Of a stretch of DNA of 64,000 nt, positions 10,338-19,729 are shown one piece after another; position 1 is the first letter of the stretch; the number at the start of each line of letters is the position of its first letter. A program made the translations under genes and the position numbers. Location: positions 1 to 64,000 of the forward strand of contig QQVP01000024.1 of the NCBI GenBank assembly GCA_003389215.1. The letters run 5' to 3'. Source of the stretch: Planctomycetota bacterium. Lineage in GTDB: Bacteria; Planctomycetota; Planctomycetia; Pirellulales; UBA7805. Below the pieces are notes generated by a model. That model was not told the DNA's origin, ran no database searches, and saw only the letters and a program-made list of their open reading frames with translations.

Positions 10338-10383
10338 CTCAGGAACGCGAAGGCTCGCACCTCGTGCGAGCCTTCGCCCTGAG
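10338..10383 (+). terminator. Long hairpin after the HTH-receiver gene
   Basis: A 14-bp perfect stem (10347-10360 with 10364-10377, loop CTC), extended across a small bulge by CTCAGG (10338) and CCTGAG (10378). It begins eight bases after the stop. There is no T-run directly after it, so it may be an mRNA 3'-end stabiliser as well as a terminator. Confidence 0.6.
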
Positions 10384-10412
10384 TCGAGTCAATTTCGCCG
10401 CTTCCGACCAAC

Positions 10413-10450
10413 CCGTCGCGGATAGACCCCCGCGACGGATAATTTTTTTT
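10413..10450 (+). terminator. Intrinsic terminator
   Basis: Stem CCGTCGCGG (10413-10421) with CCGCGACGG (10430-10438), an 8-nt loop, then ATAATTTTTTTT. This is a textbook Rho-independent terminator and ends the transcript of the HTH-receiver gene. Confidence 0.85.
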
Positions 10451-10800
10451 GGGGCTGGCGATTTCTCACGCACCCCGCTCGCTGGCACCTCTGAGCCGGC
10501 TCCGCCCCCCGCATCTGAGGCGGGTGCTTTCAATCCGCAACCATCGATGCGGGACGCTCTCTCATCACCCCGTCATCCAAACGGACCCCCACCAGACGGT
10601 TGCGCGGCCCCAGGCCTCGCGGTTATCTAACGGTCAAAGGCGTGGAGAACGGCAGGGGCCGTCCCCTCGGCCCCGACCCGATGGTCCGCACCCTGGTCAG
10701 GACGTCTACCGAACCGACCCGCGGTCGCCTTAGAATATGGCCCAGCAGGAGCTTGGAACCCCTGCCCAGGGGCCCCGTGGGGCCGCCTGCGAGAGACGGA
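10451..10800. other. Leader region upstream of moaC
   Basis: 350 bases of GC-rich sequence between the terminator and moaC. No gene seen. An upstream extension of the moaC frame to 10600 is open but has no family resemblance. The length would allow a structured leader; I could not identify one. Confidence 0.4.
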
Positions 10801-11310
10801 ATGGTCAATCTTAATGGGACTCGAGCGAGTGCGGCCTTGGGTGAATTGAGCCACTTTGACGAAGCCGGCGCCGCACGCATGGTCGACGTCGGGCAGAAGG
10901 AACCGACGCCGCGCTATGCCCGCGCCAGTGCCCGGGTCCGGATGCACCCCCACACGCTACAGCGGATTCGCGAAGGAAGTGCCGAGAAAGGAGACGTCCT
11001 GCAGGTGGCGAGATTGGCGGGCATTCAGGGAGCGAAATCGACTGCCCAGTTGATCCCTTTATGCCACCCTTTGGGCCTCGACGCTGTGACGGTCGACTTT
11101 CGCTTTGACGGCGAGGATGCCATCGACATCTCGGCGGCGGCCTCGGTCACCGCGCGAACCGGCGTGGAAATGGAAGCACTGACCGCCGCGAGCACGGCCG
11201 CCCTGACGATCTACGATATGTGCAAGTCGATGGATCGCGAGATCGTCATCGAACAAATTCAACTGGATGAGAAACGGGGCGGCAAGAGCGGGCATTTTCG
11301 CCGCGCTTAG
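10801..11310 (+). CDS. moaC: Cyclic pyranopterin monophosphate synthase MoaC
   Basis: 169 residues from the ATG at 10801, preceded by GAGACGGA. MoaC converts 3',8-cyclo-7,8-dihydro-GTP, made by MoaA, to cyclic pyranopterin monophosphate in molybdenum-cofactor synthesis. Family hallmarks are visible: SHFDEAGAARMVDVG at the start, GAKSTAQLIPLCHPL in the middle, and GVEMEALTAASTAALTIYDM followed by CKSMDREIVI near the end. The longer reading from 10600 adds a non-homologous leader. The polyprenyl synthase follows after 23 bases, so the two may be co-transcribed although their pathways differ. No other moa gene is present. Confidence 0.95.
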   Translation: MVNLNGTRASAALGELSHFDEAGAARMVDVGQKEPTPRYARASARVRMHPHTLQRIREGSAEKGDVLQVARLAGIQGAKSTAQLIPLCHPLGLDAVTVDFRFDGEDAIDISAAASVTARTGVEMEALTAASTAALTIYDMCKSMDREIVIEQIQLDEKRGGKSGHFRRA

Positions 11311-11333
11311 AGACCGCCAAAAGGAACCGGAAC

Positions 11334-12383
11334 ATGACGAACGGATCGACCGCATCCCTGCAAAATGAGGCGACCGCAAACTCGGCGACGCAAGTCGGCG
11401 AAACCGCTCTGTCGTCGCCGCTTCAACAGCTCTATCACCCGGTCCGCGAGGAGCTCGCCCAGGTGGAGGTCATGCTGGCCGCCGAGCTGCGTAGTGATGC
11501 TCCCTTCGTCGACGACCTGGTGCGACATGCCGGTCGCTTGTCCGGCAAGCGACTGCGGCCGGCCCTCTTGCTGCTGGCGGGCAAGGCGTGTGGCTCGCTC
11601 GAGCCTGCGCACATCGTCCTGGCCACCGTCGTAGAAATGATCCACACCGCCACGCTCATTCACGACGATGTCCTGGACGAAGCCGATCTGCGACGGCATC
11701 AGGAGACCGTTAACGCCCGTTGGAGCAACGAGGCAAGTGTCCTCCTGGGAGACTACTTGTTCTCGCACTCTTTCTACCTGGCGAGCACGCTCGAGAACAC
11801 GTTCGCCTGCCAGTCCATCGGCCGCTCGACAAATATCGTTTGCCGTGGTGAGATGCTGCAGGTGGCGAATCGCAGCAATTTCAATCTGAGCGAAGACGAC
11901 TATTTCGAAATCATCGACGCCAAGACGGCCGAACTGACTGCCTGCTGCTGTTTGCTGGGAGCCTGTTACAGCGGTGCGGAGATCGAGCTGCGAGATCGAC
12001 TCGAACAATACGGCCGGTATCTGGGCCTGGCCTTCCAAATCGCCGACGACTTGCTGGACGTCTGCGGCGACGAGGACTCGATGGGCAAGTCGCTGGGCAC
12101 CGACTTCGAGAAGAGCAAGCCGACGTTGCCGCTGATTCGGCTGCTTTCCACGGGCAACGCGACCGAGCGTGCGGAAATCGAAGCTCTTCTGCAACTGCCT
12201 GCCGCCCGACGACGCGAGGCCCTACTCCGGCGACTCGAAGAATCGGAGGCGATTCAATACGCTCGCGAACGCGCCCAGAGCTTTGCCGACCAGGCCCGCC
12301 GCCTCGTTGCCGACCTGCCGCTCGGCGAGGCCCAGCAGACGTTGCTGCACCTGCCCGACTTCGTCCTTGCCCGACAACAATGA
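11334..12383 (+). CDS. Polyprenyl diphosphate synthase (IspB/HepT-like)
   Basis: 349-residue trans-prenyltransferase. The first Asp-rich motif is IHDDVLDEADLRR (DDxxD) and the second is FQIADDLLDVCGDED; GKRLRPALLLL is the conserved GKxxRP region. Such enzymes condense isopentenyl diphosphate onto an allylic diphosphate to make the long side chain of menaquinone. Chain length cannot be read safely. AAGGA lies 8 nt before the ATG. The first 30 residues are a polar extension. It pairs functionally with ispG at 50.5 kb, which feeds isopentenyl diphosphate. The convergent oxidoreductase ends 47 bases downstream. Confidence 0.93.
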   Translation: MTNGSTASLQNEATANSATQVGETALSSPLQQLYHPVREELAQVEVMLAAELRSDAPFVDDLVRHAGRLSGKRLRPALLLLAGKACGSLEPAHIVLATVVEMIHTATLIHDDVLDEADLRRHQETVNARWSNEASVLLGDYLFSHSFYLASTLENTFACQSIGRSTNIVCRGEMLQVANRSNFNLSEDDYFEIIDAKTAELTACCCLLGACYSGAEIELRDRLEQYGRYLGLAFQIADDLLDVCGDEDSMGKSLGTDFEKSKPTLPLIRLLSTGNATERAEIEALLQLPAARRREALLRRLEESEAIQYARERAQSFADQARRLVADLPLGEAQQTLLHLPDFVLARQQ

Positions 12384-12430
12384 GCCCGCGCGCGGCTCGT
12401 CTCTTCCCGTGCGGACGTCGACGGTCGTCA

Positions 12431-13531
12431 CTACGTGGTGGGCATCCGGCTCACCGTGCCCGGCACGACGGGCTGGCCTGACTCGGCACTGGCGACGGCG
12501 GCGAAGCAGAGCTCGAGGCTTCGCAGATTGTTGCGAGCGTTGTGGCTCGGTTCGCGTCCCTGCTCGATAGCGCAGAGCAACTCGCCCATGGTGCCGTGAA
12601 ATCCGTCGGGAAACCAGCGGCCCTTCAGCTGCGGCGAGGCAGAGTTTTCGCCGATCGTCACCGTTGCCGTCTGTTGATTGAGGTCGGCCCCCAGGCTGCG
12701 AAACGTGCCCAGCGTGCCGGCGACGAATGTCGAGTCGTGCCCTCCGTTGGTCACGCTCCCATCGAACACCAGCGAAGCTTGAGCCTCGTCGTATTCGACC
12801 TGGGCCTGTGCCAGGAGGTGGGGTGCGATTTTCTGTTGTGGCGACCGCGAGGTCGTCGCGTAGACCCCGCGCGGCACTTCGTCTCCCATCAGGCACGTGA
12901 GCATGTCGAACCAGTGGATGGCGAAGTCGAACAGGATTAGATGTTTGACCTTCTCAAATTCCGTGCCGGCCACCCAGCTATGATCCCAATGGACGCCCGT
13001 ATGGACGGCCAGAATCTTGCCCAGCCAGCCCTCGGCGACGAGGCGACGAACGTAGCTGAAGTGGGGTGCCCAGCGTCCGTTCTGGTTGACGGCCAACGCG
13101 ACGCCCTGCCGCTCTGCCAAGTCGGCCAACTGACGACCGACGTCCAGATCGAGCACGAAAGGCTTCTGGCTCAGCACGTGCTTGCCTGCGGAAAGTGCGG
13201 CCGCGACCAGCTCTGGTCGCACGTCGGGATGCGTGGCGATGTCGACGACTTCGACGTCGTCGCGTTCCAGGACGTCCTGGGGGTCCTCGTAGATCTTGGC
13301 GTCGGGATAGAACTCTTGCTGACGCTTCCGGGCTGCCTCCCAATTGACATCGCAGAGTGCCACCACGCGATACCCTGCGGCGCGATAGGCGGTCAGGTGC
13401 TCGACCGTAATGCCGCCGCAGCCAATCAGCCCGATCGCCGGATCGTAACGGGCGGGATCCTGGGGCTCGTACCCGACCGGCGGTGCCCTCCATTTCTCAG
13501 ACGACGCGGAAGCCGCATCTTCGTTGCTCAT
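12431..13531 (-). CDS. Gfo/Idh/MocA family oxidoreductase
   Basis: 366 residues. An N-terminal NAD(P)-binding Rossmann fold begins at IGLIGCGGITVEHLTAYRAAG, and the family motif KHVLSQKPFVLD corresponds to the usual EKP lysine loop (here QKP). The C-terminal beta-sheet substrate domain contains GVHWDHSWVAGTEFEKVKHL and DFAIHWFDMLTCLMG, with the conserved catalytic-region His. Members oxidise or reduce sugars and cyclitols. The substrate is unknown, and Planctomycetes encode many copies. A strong GAGGAGA lies 2-3 nt before the ATG. Confidence 0.9.
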   Translation of the reverse strand: MSNEDAASASSEKWRAPPVGYEPQDPARYDPAIGLIGCGGITVEHLTAYRAAGYRVVALCDVNWEAARKRQQEFYPDAKIYEDPQDVLERDDVEVVDIATHPDVRPELVAAALSAGKHVLSQKPFVLDLDVGRQLADLAERQGVALAVNQNGRWAPHFSYVRRLVAEGWLGKILAVHTGVHWDHSWVAGTEFEKVKHLILFDFAIHWFDMLTCLMGDEVPRGVYATTSRSPQQKIAPHLLAQAQVEYDEAQASLVFDGSVTNGGHDSTFVAGTLGTFRSLGADLNQQTATVTIGENSASPQLKGRWFPDGFHGTMGELLCAIEQGREPSHNARNNLRSLELCFAAVASAESGQPVVPGTVSRMPTT

Positions 13532-14188
13532 AGTCTCCTCTGTTGAGTGCCGTGATTCGGGACGTGCGACGACGTTGGGGCCGCAAATGCTGGTTCCAAA
13601 GCGGCCAAGTGGGGACGTTAACGACCCATTATTGAGTCAAATCGACCCCAATTAATTGGGGCAATTCGACCCAAATGAGGCCCTCAGGGTCCAGTTGTCG
13701 ACCAAACACCTCTCGACACCTATCCAAATCGACCCATCCGAGAAATCCACAAAACCCAGAACATCTTTTATCACAAGTACTTAAGCAACGAGATTGTCGC
13801 CCCGCAACGCTCCTGGCGCACTGCTTGCATACGTAATCGCGAGATTCGAGCGCTGGCGGTGCGTATCTGCCGGCCCAAGAACCCGTGTCACAGCAGGCGA
13901 CCACAAGGAGCAGCTCATGTCCTGGAACTCGGGAGTCCTCCTCGAAGATGCCCCGGAGCGGACCGTCTTTTCCTACTCGTCGACGTCGTTCCACGGCAGT
14001 CTTCGCAAGCCCAATGAATATACCAGGAAGCGCATGCCCCAGCGATCGCGGATCGTGAAATCGCGGCGGGGCCGCACTGTTCGAAATAGCCGTTAGCCTC
14101 GTCCTTGGCATGGTCCAAGACGGGGTTCTTTTTTTGCCCCCCTTGTGTTCCATCACCCCGACAAACACTGCATTTGGAGTTAGAGCTC
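13532..14188. other. AT-richer intergenic region with repeats
   Basis: About 650 bases without a credible gene. The part nearest the oxidoreductase holds a palindrome and a repeated AAATCGACCC motif (listed separately). The remainder shows no recognisable element. Confidence 0.5.
13639..13735. repeat. Palindrome and AAATCGACCC repeats
   Basis: AAATCGACCC occurs at 13639-13648 and 13726-13735, and as AATTCGACCC at 13663-13672. A perfect 16-bp palindrome CCCCAATTAATTGGGG lies at 13646-13661, between and partly overlapping the copies. They sit just upstream of the leftward oxidoreductase (start 13531), where a regulator could bind. Confidence 0.55.
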
Positions 14189-14362
14189 ATGATGAAGTAC
14201 GAACTGGACTCTCTCATGGACGACGCGGATCGAGAAGACGAAGATCAGCAGCGATCGATCGATCCTAAATTCAAGAAACGGCGCCGTCCCGACTATTGCC
14301 GCAAGCGGACCCCCGCTCGCAGTGGTATCAGCCAGCGGAACAACTGGCGACGCACCCGCTAG
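14189..14362 (+). CDS. Small basic/acidic protein of unknown function
   Basis: 57 residues beginning MMKYELDSLMDDADREDEDQ, with an acidic N-terminal half and a very basic C-terminal half (KFKKRRRPDYCRKR, ending NNWRRTR). The upstream in-frame ATG at 14105 gives a leader without protein character. TTGGAG lies about 10 nt before the ATG at 14189, and a hairpin follows the stop. Charge segregation suggests a nucleic-acid or ribosome contact, but no family is recognised. The regulatory context makes it more credible than its length alone would. Confidence 0.55.
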   Translation: MMKYELDSLMDDADREDEDQQRSIDPKFKKRRRPDYCRKRTPARSGISQRNNWRRTR

Positions 14363-14390
14363 CCGTCTTCCCTGCCTTGCACGCGAATCA

Positions 14391-14428
14391 GCCCAGCCAC
14401 CGGTGTGCGCCGGTGGCGCGCGCTGGGC
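14391..14428 (+). terminator. Hairpin after the small protein
   Basis: GCCCAG (14391-14396) pairs with CTGGGC (14423-14428), and CCACCGG (14397-14403) with CCGGTGG (14410-14416), giving a 13-bp stem with one 6-nt bulge. It lies 28 bases after the stop and is followed by TCTCCTC rather than a clean T-run. Confidence 0.6.
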
Positions 14429-14711
14429 TCTCCTCGGAGCCTTGTAGCCGCTGCAAAATTTGTGAAGTTTACACAAACTTTGCGGCCGCTAGCACGCCGG
14501 CACCCCCAGGGCTCCGCTAACATTCTCCGGCACGCCAACCGATTGGCAACCTACCACTTGCGCGCGTCGGTCGAACGCCAGTCCGTCGCTCGTGTCGAAT
14601 TCGGCACGCGTTTCGCAAGCGATTGTTCGTCCGTGGGGCGAGATGACCGTGCTCGTTGCTTGAGATGCGGCTCGCCGACCATTCGAAAGGGAATTCGAGG
14701 GTCCGACGTTC

Positions 14712-14990
14712 ATGCTGTCGCTTTCTACAACAGGGCTTATCTGGCTCACTGTCGCAATCTACCTCGTGGGTGCCGTCTGTACTTGGGCCGCTCGTGCTAG
14801 CGAGGGGTCCTGCGGGGCCATGCCCTGCCAGTGCATCTACTTCTTCTGCCTGGCCGCCGTTAGCATCCTGAGCATCTGCCTGATGCGCATCTGCACGCCG
14901 GCCTGGCTGCTTTCCGGTGCCACGCTGGGGACGATGATCGTCGGGGCCACCTGTCGCGGTCGACGCGCGACGGAGCCCGGCATCGCCTGA
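14712..14990 (+). CDS. Small Cys-rich membrane protein
   Basis: 92 residues with two or three hydrophobic segments (GLIWLTVAIYLVGAVCTWA, CIYFFCLAAVSILSICLM, WLLSGATLGTMIVGA) and six Cys residues, including SCGAMPCQC between the first two segments. The weak site GAGG lies 11 nt upstream. No family is recognised. It is probably an inner-membrane protein. Confidence 0.45.
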   Translation: MLSLSTTGLIWLTVAIYLVGAVCTWAARASEGSCGAMPCQCIYFFCLAAVSILSICLMRICTPAWLLSGATLGTMIVGATCRGRRATEPGIA

Positions 14991-15295
14991 GAATTCGCCC
15001 TGCTGGCGAAGCTGAGTTTCGCTGCTCGCTGCGCACTCTCCTGCCGCGTGGCATCGCTAGCGTCATCGCCCAATTCCACGCCAAGACCGAAGATCTGCTA
15101 GCGACACTGGCGTGCGAATCATCGGAATTGCCCGCAAAATCGAAAAAAGTCTCCCTCTCTGCCCAATCATTAGCCGAAACCTAATGTCAGGCGAGCTGAA
15201 GATCTCGGTGCGCGGACTCCCGCGGTGACCGAACGCGGGCATCTCAATGCCCGGCGCGTCCCAGCTGAACATGCATTCGCGCGAATGAGGAGAGA
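14991..15295. other. Intergenic, no gene seen
   Basis: About 305 bases between two small genes. The part around 15120-15190 is AT-richer and may carry the promoter of the next gene. No other element seen. Confidence 0.4.
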
Positions 15296-15838
15296 ATGAT
15301 GCGACGACCTCGGATTTCACTACTGGTTGCCTGTGGCGTGATTCTGACTGCGTCGCTGGCCGAAGCGCAGGACGGGGCCCGACAGGGGGCCGTTGTCCAA
15401 GCGGTGTTGCCGCCGCAAATGAACGACTCCAGGAACGACGCCACCGGCCAACTGCAGCTACGCAGCCGCAGCCCGGTCCCGGCGGGAGCCGTTGTGCCCG
15501 CTTCGGGCATGGAGACGGCCGGCCGTGTGCGTATGGCGGGCGGTGCCGCCATGCATCCCGGGATGATGCCGCCGGGAGGCACCTATCCGGCCTACCCGCC
15601 GGGCGCCGGCACGGGCGTGGCCCGAGCCAGCTACGATCAGCCGCATCTGCCGGCCTATGCCTGGCCGAGTTATGCGGCGCACCCGAACTACGCGGCACTG
15701 ACGTACCCGCGTCAGTACTCCGCGACCGCCTGGCCGTACATCGGCCCGTTCTATCCCTACCCCCAGGTACCGCTCGGCTGGCGCAAGGTGCAATTGGAAT
15801 GGGACGACGGCTGGTGGTTCCTCGACTTCAAGGACTAA
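15296..15838 (+). CDS. Secreted Pro/Tyr/Met-rich protein
   Basis: 180 residues with a clear signal peptide (MMRRPRISLLVACGVILTAS, cleavage likely after AEA). The middle is rich in Pro, Tyr, Gly and Met (HPGMMPPGGTYPAYPPGAG). A compact C-terminal block VPLGWRKVQLEWDDGWWFLD looks like the conserved functional part. GAGGAGAG lies just before two adjacent ATGs (15296 and 15299); spacing favours the second. It has its own strong terminator, so it is monocistronic. No catalytic motif is visible; an envelope protein is likely. Confidence 0.7.
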   Translation: MMRRPRISLLVACGVILTASLAEAQDGARQGAVVQAVLPPQMNDSRNDATGQLQLRSRSPVPAGAVVPASGMETAGRVRMAGGAAMHPGMMPPGGTYPAYPPGAGTGVARASYDQPHLPAYAWPSYAAHPNYAALTYPRQYSATAWPYIGPFYPYPQVPLGWRKVQLEWDDGWWFLDFKD

Positions 15839-15883
15839 GGCGAAGCACCGCGCACGCAATCTGCCTCGCCGCCCTGTCGCATC

Positions 15884-15917
15884 GCCCCCGCTCGGCCCCG
15901 TGCCGCGGGGGCTTTTT
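15884..15917 (+). terminator. Intrinsic terminator
   Basis: GCCCCCGC (15884-15891) pairs with GCGGGGGC (15905-15912), followed by TTTTT. It starts about 45 bases after the Pro/Tyr-rich protein gene. Confidence 0.9.
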
Positions 15918-16063
15918 CGTTGGCAGCCATCACGGCCACGACCTGCCGACGCTAGCGGACGAAATTCCTGCAGAACCGGAAAAATCCGCAAGTTCCACCC
16001 AGATTAACACGATAAGTAGTTCCAGATGTCGGTCGGGTCGTTCCCCCAGTCGAGGATGCGTTC

Positions 16064-16636
16064 ATGTTGACGAAGTTCCCTAAGCACCTCCTACTGCTTG
16101 CCATGCTGTTGGCCGTCGTGGGCAACACCGGTTGCAACATGACGCAGGGTATCTATCTCGGCCCGCTGGCGATTCCCATTCCGGTCAGCCCTTACTTCCA
16201 ACATGCGTTGGAAAAGAAAGCCGAGTTCAAGGAACGCTACGGACGGGCCCCGATTCTTGGTCCGCTCAGCGCCGACACTCCAGATGTCGGCATGGACCCG
16301 CCCAGTGACGAGCAGGTCTGGCGTGAATTCCTCCGCGTCAAACAGGCCGAGGGTACCTATCCGTTCCTGCACGAGTTCCAGTTCAACGACGTGCAGATCG
16401 TCAAGGACAAGATCACCGATTACGTCGATCCGCCGCGGGTCTACCCGTTGATCGGTCCGGCCCAACTCCACCACGTCCATTACAAGTGCACGGTCTACTA
16501 TCGCGAGAAGATCCGCGTCGGGTGGCCGATTCCGCACACGATCCGCAACGAAGACGGAGCCGAAGTGATCTACATCGATAAGAACCACTTCCACATGGTT
16601 GGCAACGTCGACACCGGCCCGGGTGCCAAGTACTAG
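16064..16636 (+). CDS. Conserved-looking lipoprotein
   Basis: 190 residues. The N-terminal hydrophobic segment LLLLAMLLAVVGNTGC ends in a lipobox-like site at Cys24. The mature part begins NMTQGIYLGPLAIPIPVSPY and has a beta-rich C-terminus (LHHVHYKCTVYYREKIRVGW, EVIYIDKNHFHMVG). No Pfam-type motif is recognised. It is flanked by a terminator on each side and is probably an independent unit encoding an envelope lipoprotein. Confidence 0.7.
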   Translation: MLTKFPKHLLLLAMLLAVVGNTGCNMTQGIYLGPLAIPIPVSPYFQHALEKKAEFKERYGRAPILGPLSADTPDVGMDPPSDEQVWREFLRVKQAEGTYPFLHEFQFNDVQIVKDKITDYVDPPRVYPLIGPAQLHHVHYKCTVYYREKIRVGWPIPHTIRNEDGAEVIYIDKNHFHMVGNVDTGPGAKY

Positions 16637-16863
16637 AGCGTGTCTAGGATAGGTGTAGCGTCGTTGGCGTGGGCGCGGCAAGTTTGGCAAGGAGACCGAA
16701 GCAGACGAATTGGTAGATTCGTCGATGCAGGTCGACGACGTCAAACGCAGTCGTAGCCCGCCAAGACGCTAGAGATAAACGAGACGCGCTCTGGGCGGTC
16801 GATCGGCGATCCGGGACAGCCGTCCCGTCTCGTGACAAAGACAACGTGGCAGGTGCATCTGGA

Positions 16864-16891
16864 AACCCAGGGGGGACGCCCTCTGGGTTTT
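16864..16891 (+). terminator. Hairpin with T-run
   Basis: AACCCAG (16864-16870) pairs with CTGGGTT (16883-16889), with further G-C pairing inside the loop, then TTTTC. It lies about 230 bases after the lipoprotein stop and 70 bases before the TPR gene. Confidence 0.55.
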
Positions 16892-16961
16892 CTGCGCTGC
16901 CAGAGAAGAAGAACTGACTCGACGGAATGAAGGCGGACCAACGGTCTGCCAGAACAAGAGC

Positions 16962-19688
16962 ATGAGAGCTCTCCCGCAACAAGTGCGTCTCTGTGGCGCT
17001 CTGGTAACCCTGATTCTCACAGGCACCATCTTGCCTGCGGAGCTGCTTGCGGACGCCGGCGACGACCAATATACGGTGGCCGCCAGTCACTACGCGGCGC
17101 AGCGCTGGGAACTAGCGGTCGACGAATTCGCGGTGCTGCTCCGCGATCACGCAGAGCACCGCCGCACGGCCGACGCGCTGTTCTTTCGTGGCGAAGCCCT
17201 CATGCAACTGCGGCGTTACGAAGAGGCGACCGAGTCGTTTCACCAGCTGCTCCGTCGTGATCCCGATCACCGCTACGCCCGCCAGGCCATGTTTCGGCGG
17301 GGTGAAGCGGCCCATCTGTCGGGCGGCGGTCAAGCTGCCGCCGATCACCTGCAGGCCTTCGTCGATCACTACGGCGACGATGAACTGATCGCCTATGCGC
17401 TGCCGTATCTGGCGGCCACGCGGCTGGAACTTGAGGATCGCGACGCGGCCGTCGAACTCTACCAACAAGCGGTGGCGCGGTTTCCCACCGGCCCCTTGGC
17501 TGCGGAAGCGACACTGCGGCTGGGCGTGCTGCTCTACGAGCGGGACAAACTGGAATCGGCCGACGAGGCCCTTGCCAGATTCGACGATCAGCTTGCCGGG
17601 CGTCCGCTGGCCAATCAGGCCCGCTATTGGCGGGGCATGATCGCACTTCGCCAAGGGCAACTGGACGAGGCGACGACACATTTCGACACGGCCCTGAACG
17701 CCGAACCGAACGGCCCTTGGGCCGATGACGCGTTGCTGGGAAAGTTGCGCGTCGCCGCCGCGGCTGGCGATGGCGAATCCATCCAAGCGCTATCGACGAG
17801 TTTCCACGAACGCTTTCCGCAAAGTCCGCTGACCGACGAGGCCCTCGACGTCGCCCTGCGCTTCCGTCAGTCGCAGCAGGATTACGACGGGGTTGTGGCC
17901 CTGCTGAGACCTCGAATCGACCGCGGCACTGCCGACGACCGAAAGCTCGACCCGCGACGCTTTCAACTTGCCATGGCCTACATCGCCAGCGGCGAGCTGG
18001 ACAACGGGCTCGCCCTCCTGGATACACTCTCTGGTACGGCTGAGGGCAAGTTGCTGGGAGACGTCCTCGTTGCCCAGGCAGCCGTCAACGCCTCGCGTGG
18101 AGACCATGCGGCCGCAATCAGGCCGCTCACACGATACCTCGCTGTCCAGCCAAACGGAGAACACGCGGCCCGCTGTCTCGCGCAGCTCGCTGTCTGTCAG
18201 TTCAAGTTGGGCGAGGAAGCGGCGGCCATCGCGCGGTACAACGCGCTGGCCGAGGACTACAGCGACGATCCTCTCTTTCTTCCCACAACACTGGAGCTCG
18301 CCGAACTGGCATTACGGTCGGACAATCCCGCCTGGGCGAAACAGCTCTTCGAGCGGTTGGCCGTGGCGACGAATCCTCCCAGATTTGTCGCCCGTGGGAT
18401 CGCCGGCCAGGCGTGGTGTGCCTGTTTTGGAGATGACTTGGAAGCTTCAGCATTGGCCTTCAAACGCCTGTTGGACGAATTCCCAGACGATCCGCTGGCC
18501 GCCGAAGGAGCGATGGCCCGCGGCCGCGTGCTCGAGAAGCTGAAGCGACCCGAGGCCGCCCTGGCGATGTACCGACTTGTGGTCGAGCGTTATCCCGAGA
18601 GTGCGAACGTCGTGGCCGCGTTGCTCCGCTGGGGACAAGTGGAAGCCGAGCTGGGACACGACGGGCCGAGCGAAGCCGCCTTCCAACGCATTCTCGAAGA
18701 GCACGGCGAGGCCGCTGAAGTCGCCGAGGCCCGCTACTCGCTGGCATGGATGTACCTGGAGCACGAACAGAACTCAAAGGCGATCGCCCAGTTTCGCGAG
18801 CTCCATCAACATCACCACACGAGCGAGTTCTGGGCCGATGCAACGTATCGACTGGCCCAAGAGGCCTTCGAACGGCAGGCCTATGCGGAAGCCCAACAAC
18901 TCGCCACCGCACTTGCCGACGCGCAGGCCACCAAGGACATGCGGGCGCGTGCCCTGTACATCTTGGGTCAGGTGGCCATGTCGACTCGGCGCTGGACCGA
19001 GTTGGAAGTGCCGCTCGCGAAGCTCATCGAAGAATTCCCGAACAGCCCTCTGCGTCTACCCAGCGAGTATTGGCTCGCCGAAGCGGCGTATCGCCGCGGA
19101 GAGTTTGATCTGGCCCGGCAGCGATTTGCCACACTTGCCGAGAAGATCGACGACCGCGACGACACCTGGCTCGGCATGGTTCCCTTGAGACAGGCTCAGA
19201 TTCACGCCCAGAAGAAGGAGTGGGCCGCCGCGGAACAAGTCGCCCGAACCATCGAGGCGACGTACCCAGAATTCACTCAGCGGTTCGAGGCAGACTATCT
19301 GATCGGACGGGCGTTGGCAGCCCAGGGCAAATTCAACGACGCCCGCCGCGCGTATGAAAAGGTGACCTCCGCGGCTCCGGACAAGGGTGGTCGCAGCGAA
19401 ACGGCGGCCATGGCCCAATGGATGATCGGCGAGAGCTACCTGCACCAAAAGGACTACGACGCGGCGATCCGGGCCTACCTGCGCGTGCCGCCTCTGTACG
19501 CCTATCCTCGTTGGCAAGCGGCCGCCTTGCTGCAGGCAGGTAAGTGCCACGAGTACCGCACCGAGTGGCAGCAGGCCGTTGAGCTTTACGAGCGTGTGGA
19601 ACAAGAATTTCCAAACACCATGTTCGCCGCAGAAGTTGCCGAGCGACTGGAAATAGCGCGCCGACACCTTCGTACGGCGGCCAAGTAA
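16962..19688 (+). CDS. Exported tetratricopeptide-repeat protein
   Basis: 908 residues: a signal peptide (VTLILTGTILPAELLADA) followed almost entirely by TPR units, for example ADALFFRGEALMQLRRYEEA, EATLRLGVLLYERDKLESAD and EARYSLAWMYLEHEQNSKAI. The repeats resemble those of BamD/YbgF (CpoB)-type periplasmic proteins. It is 41 bases upstream of the ExbB gene on the same strand. TPR protein, ExbB, ExbD and a TonB-like protein in series suggest one operon. Inference: a periplasmic scaffold for a Tol/Ton-like energised complex, by analogy with YbgF beside tolQRAB. Confidence 0.88.
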   Translation: MRALPQQVRLCGALVTLILTGTILPAELLADAGDDQYTVAASHYAAQRWELAVDEFAVLLRDHAEHRRTADALFFRGEALMQLRRYEEATESFHQLLRRDPDHRYARQAMFRRGEAAHLSGGGQAAADHLQAFVDHYGDDELIAYALPYLAATRLELEDRDAAVELYQQAVARFPTGPLAAEATLRLGVLLYERDKLESADEALARFDDQLAGRPLANQARYWRGMIALRQGQLDEATTHFDTALNAEPNGPWADDALLGKLRVAAAAGDGESIQALSTSFHERFPQSPLTDEALDVALRFRQSQQDYDGVVALLRPRIDRGTADDRKLDPRRFQLAMAYIASGELDNGLALLDTLSGTAEGKLLGDVLVAQAAVNASRGDHAAAIRPLTRYLAVQPNGEHAARCLAQLAVCQFKLGEEAAAIARYNALAEDYSDDPLFLPTTLELAELALRSDNPAWAKQLFERLAVATNPPRFVARGIAGQAWCACFGDDLEASALAFKRLLDEFPDDPLAAEGAMARGRVLEKLKRPEAALAMYRLVVERYPESANVVAALLRWGQVEAELGHDGPSEAAFQRILEEHGEAAEVAEARYSLAWMYLEHEQNSKAIAQFRELHQHHHTSEFWADATYRLAQEAFERQAYAEAQQLATALADAQATKDMRARALYILGQVAMSTRRWTELEVPLAKLIEEFPNSPLRLPSEYWLAEAAYRRGEFDLARQRFATLAEKIDDRDDTWLGMVPLRQAQIHAQKKEWAAAEQVARTIEATYPEFTQRFEADYLIGRALAAQGKFNDARRAYEKVTSAAPDKGGRSETAAMAQWMIGESYLHQKDYDAAIRAYLRVPPLYAYPRWQAAALLQAGKCHEYRTEWQQAVELYERVEQEFPNTMFAAEVAERLEIARRHLRTAAK

Positions 19689-19729
19689 CCAACCAAGCAC
19701 GATTCGATAGGAAGCAAGTGAGGGACAAA

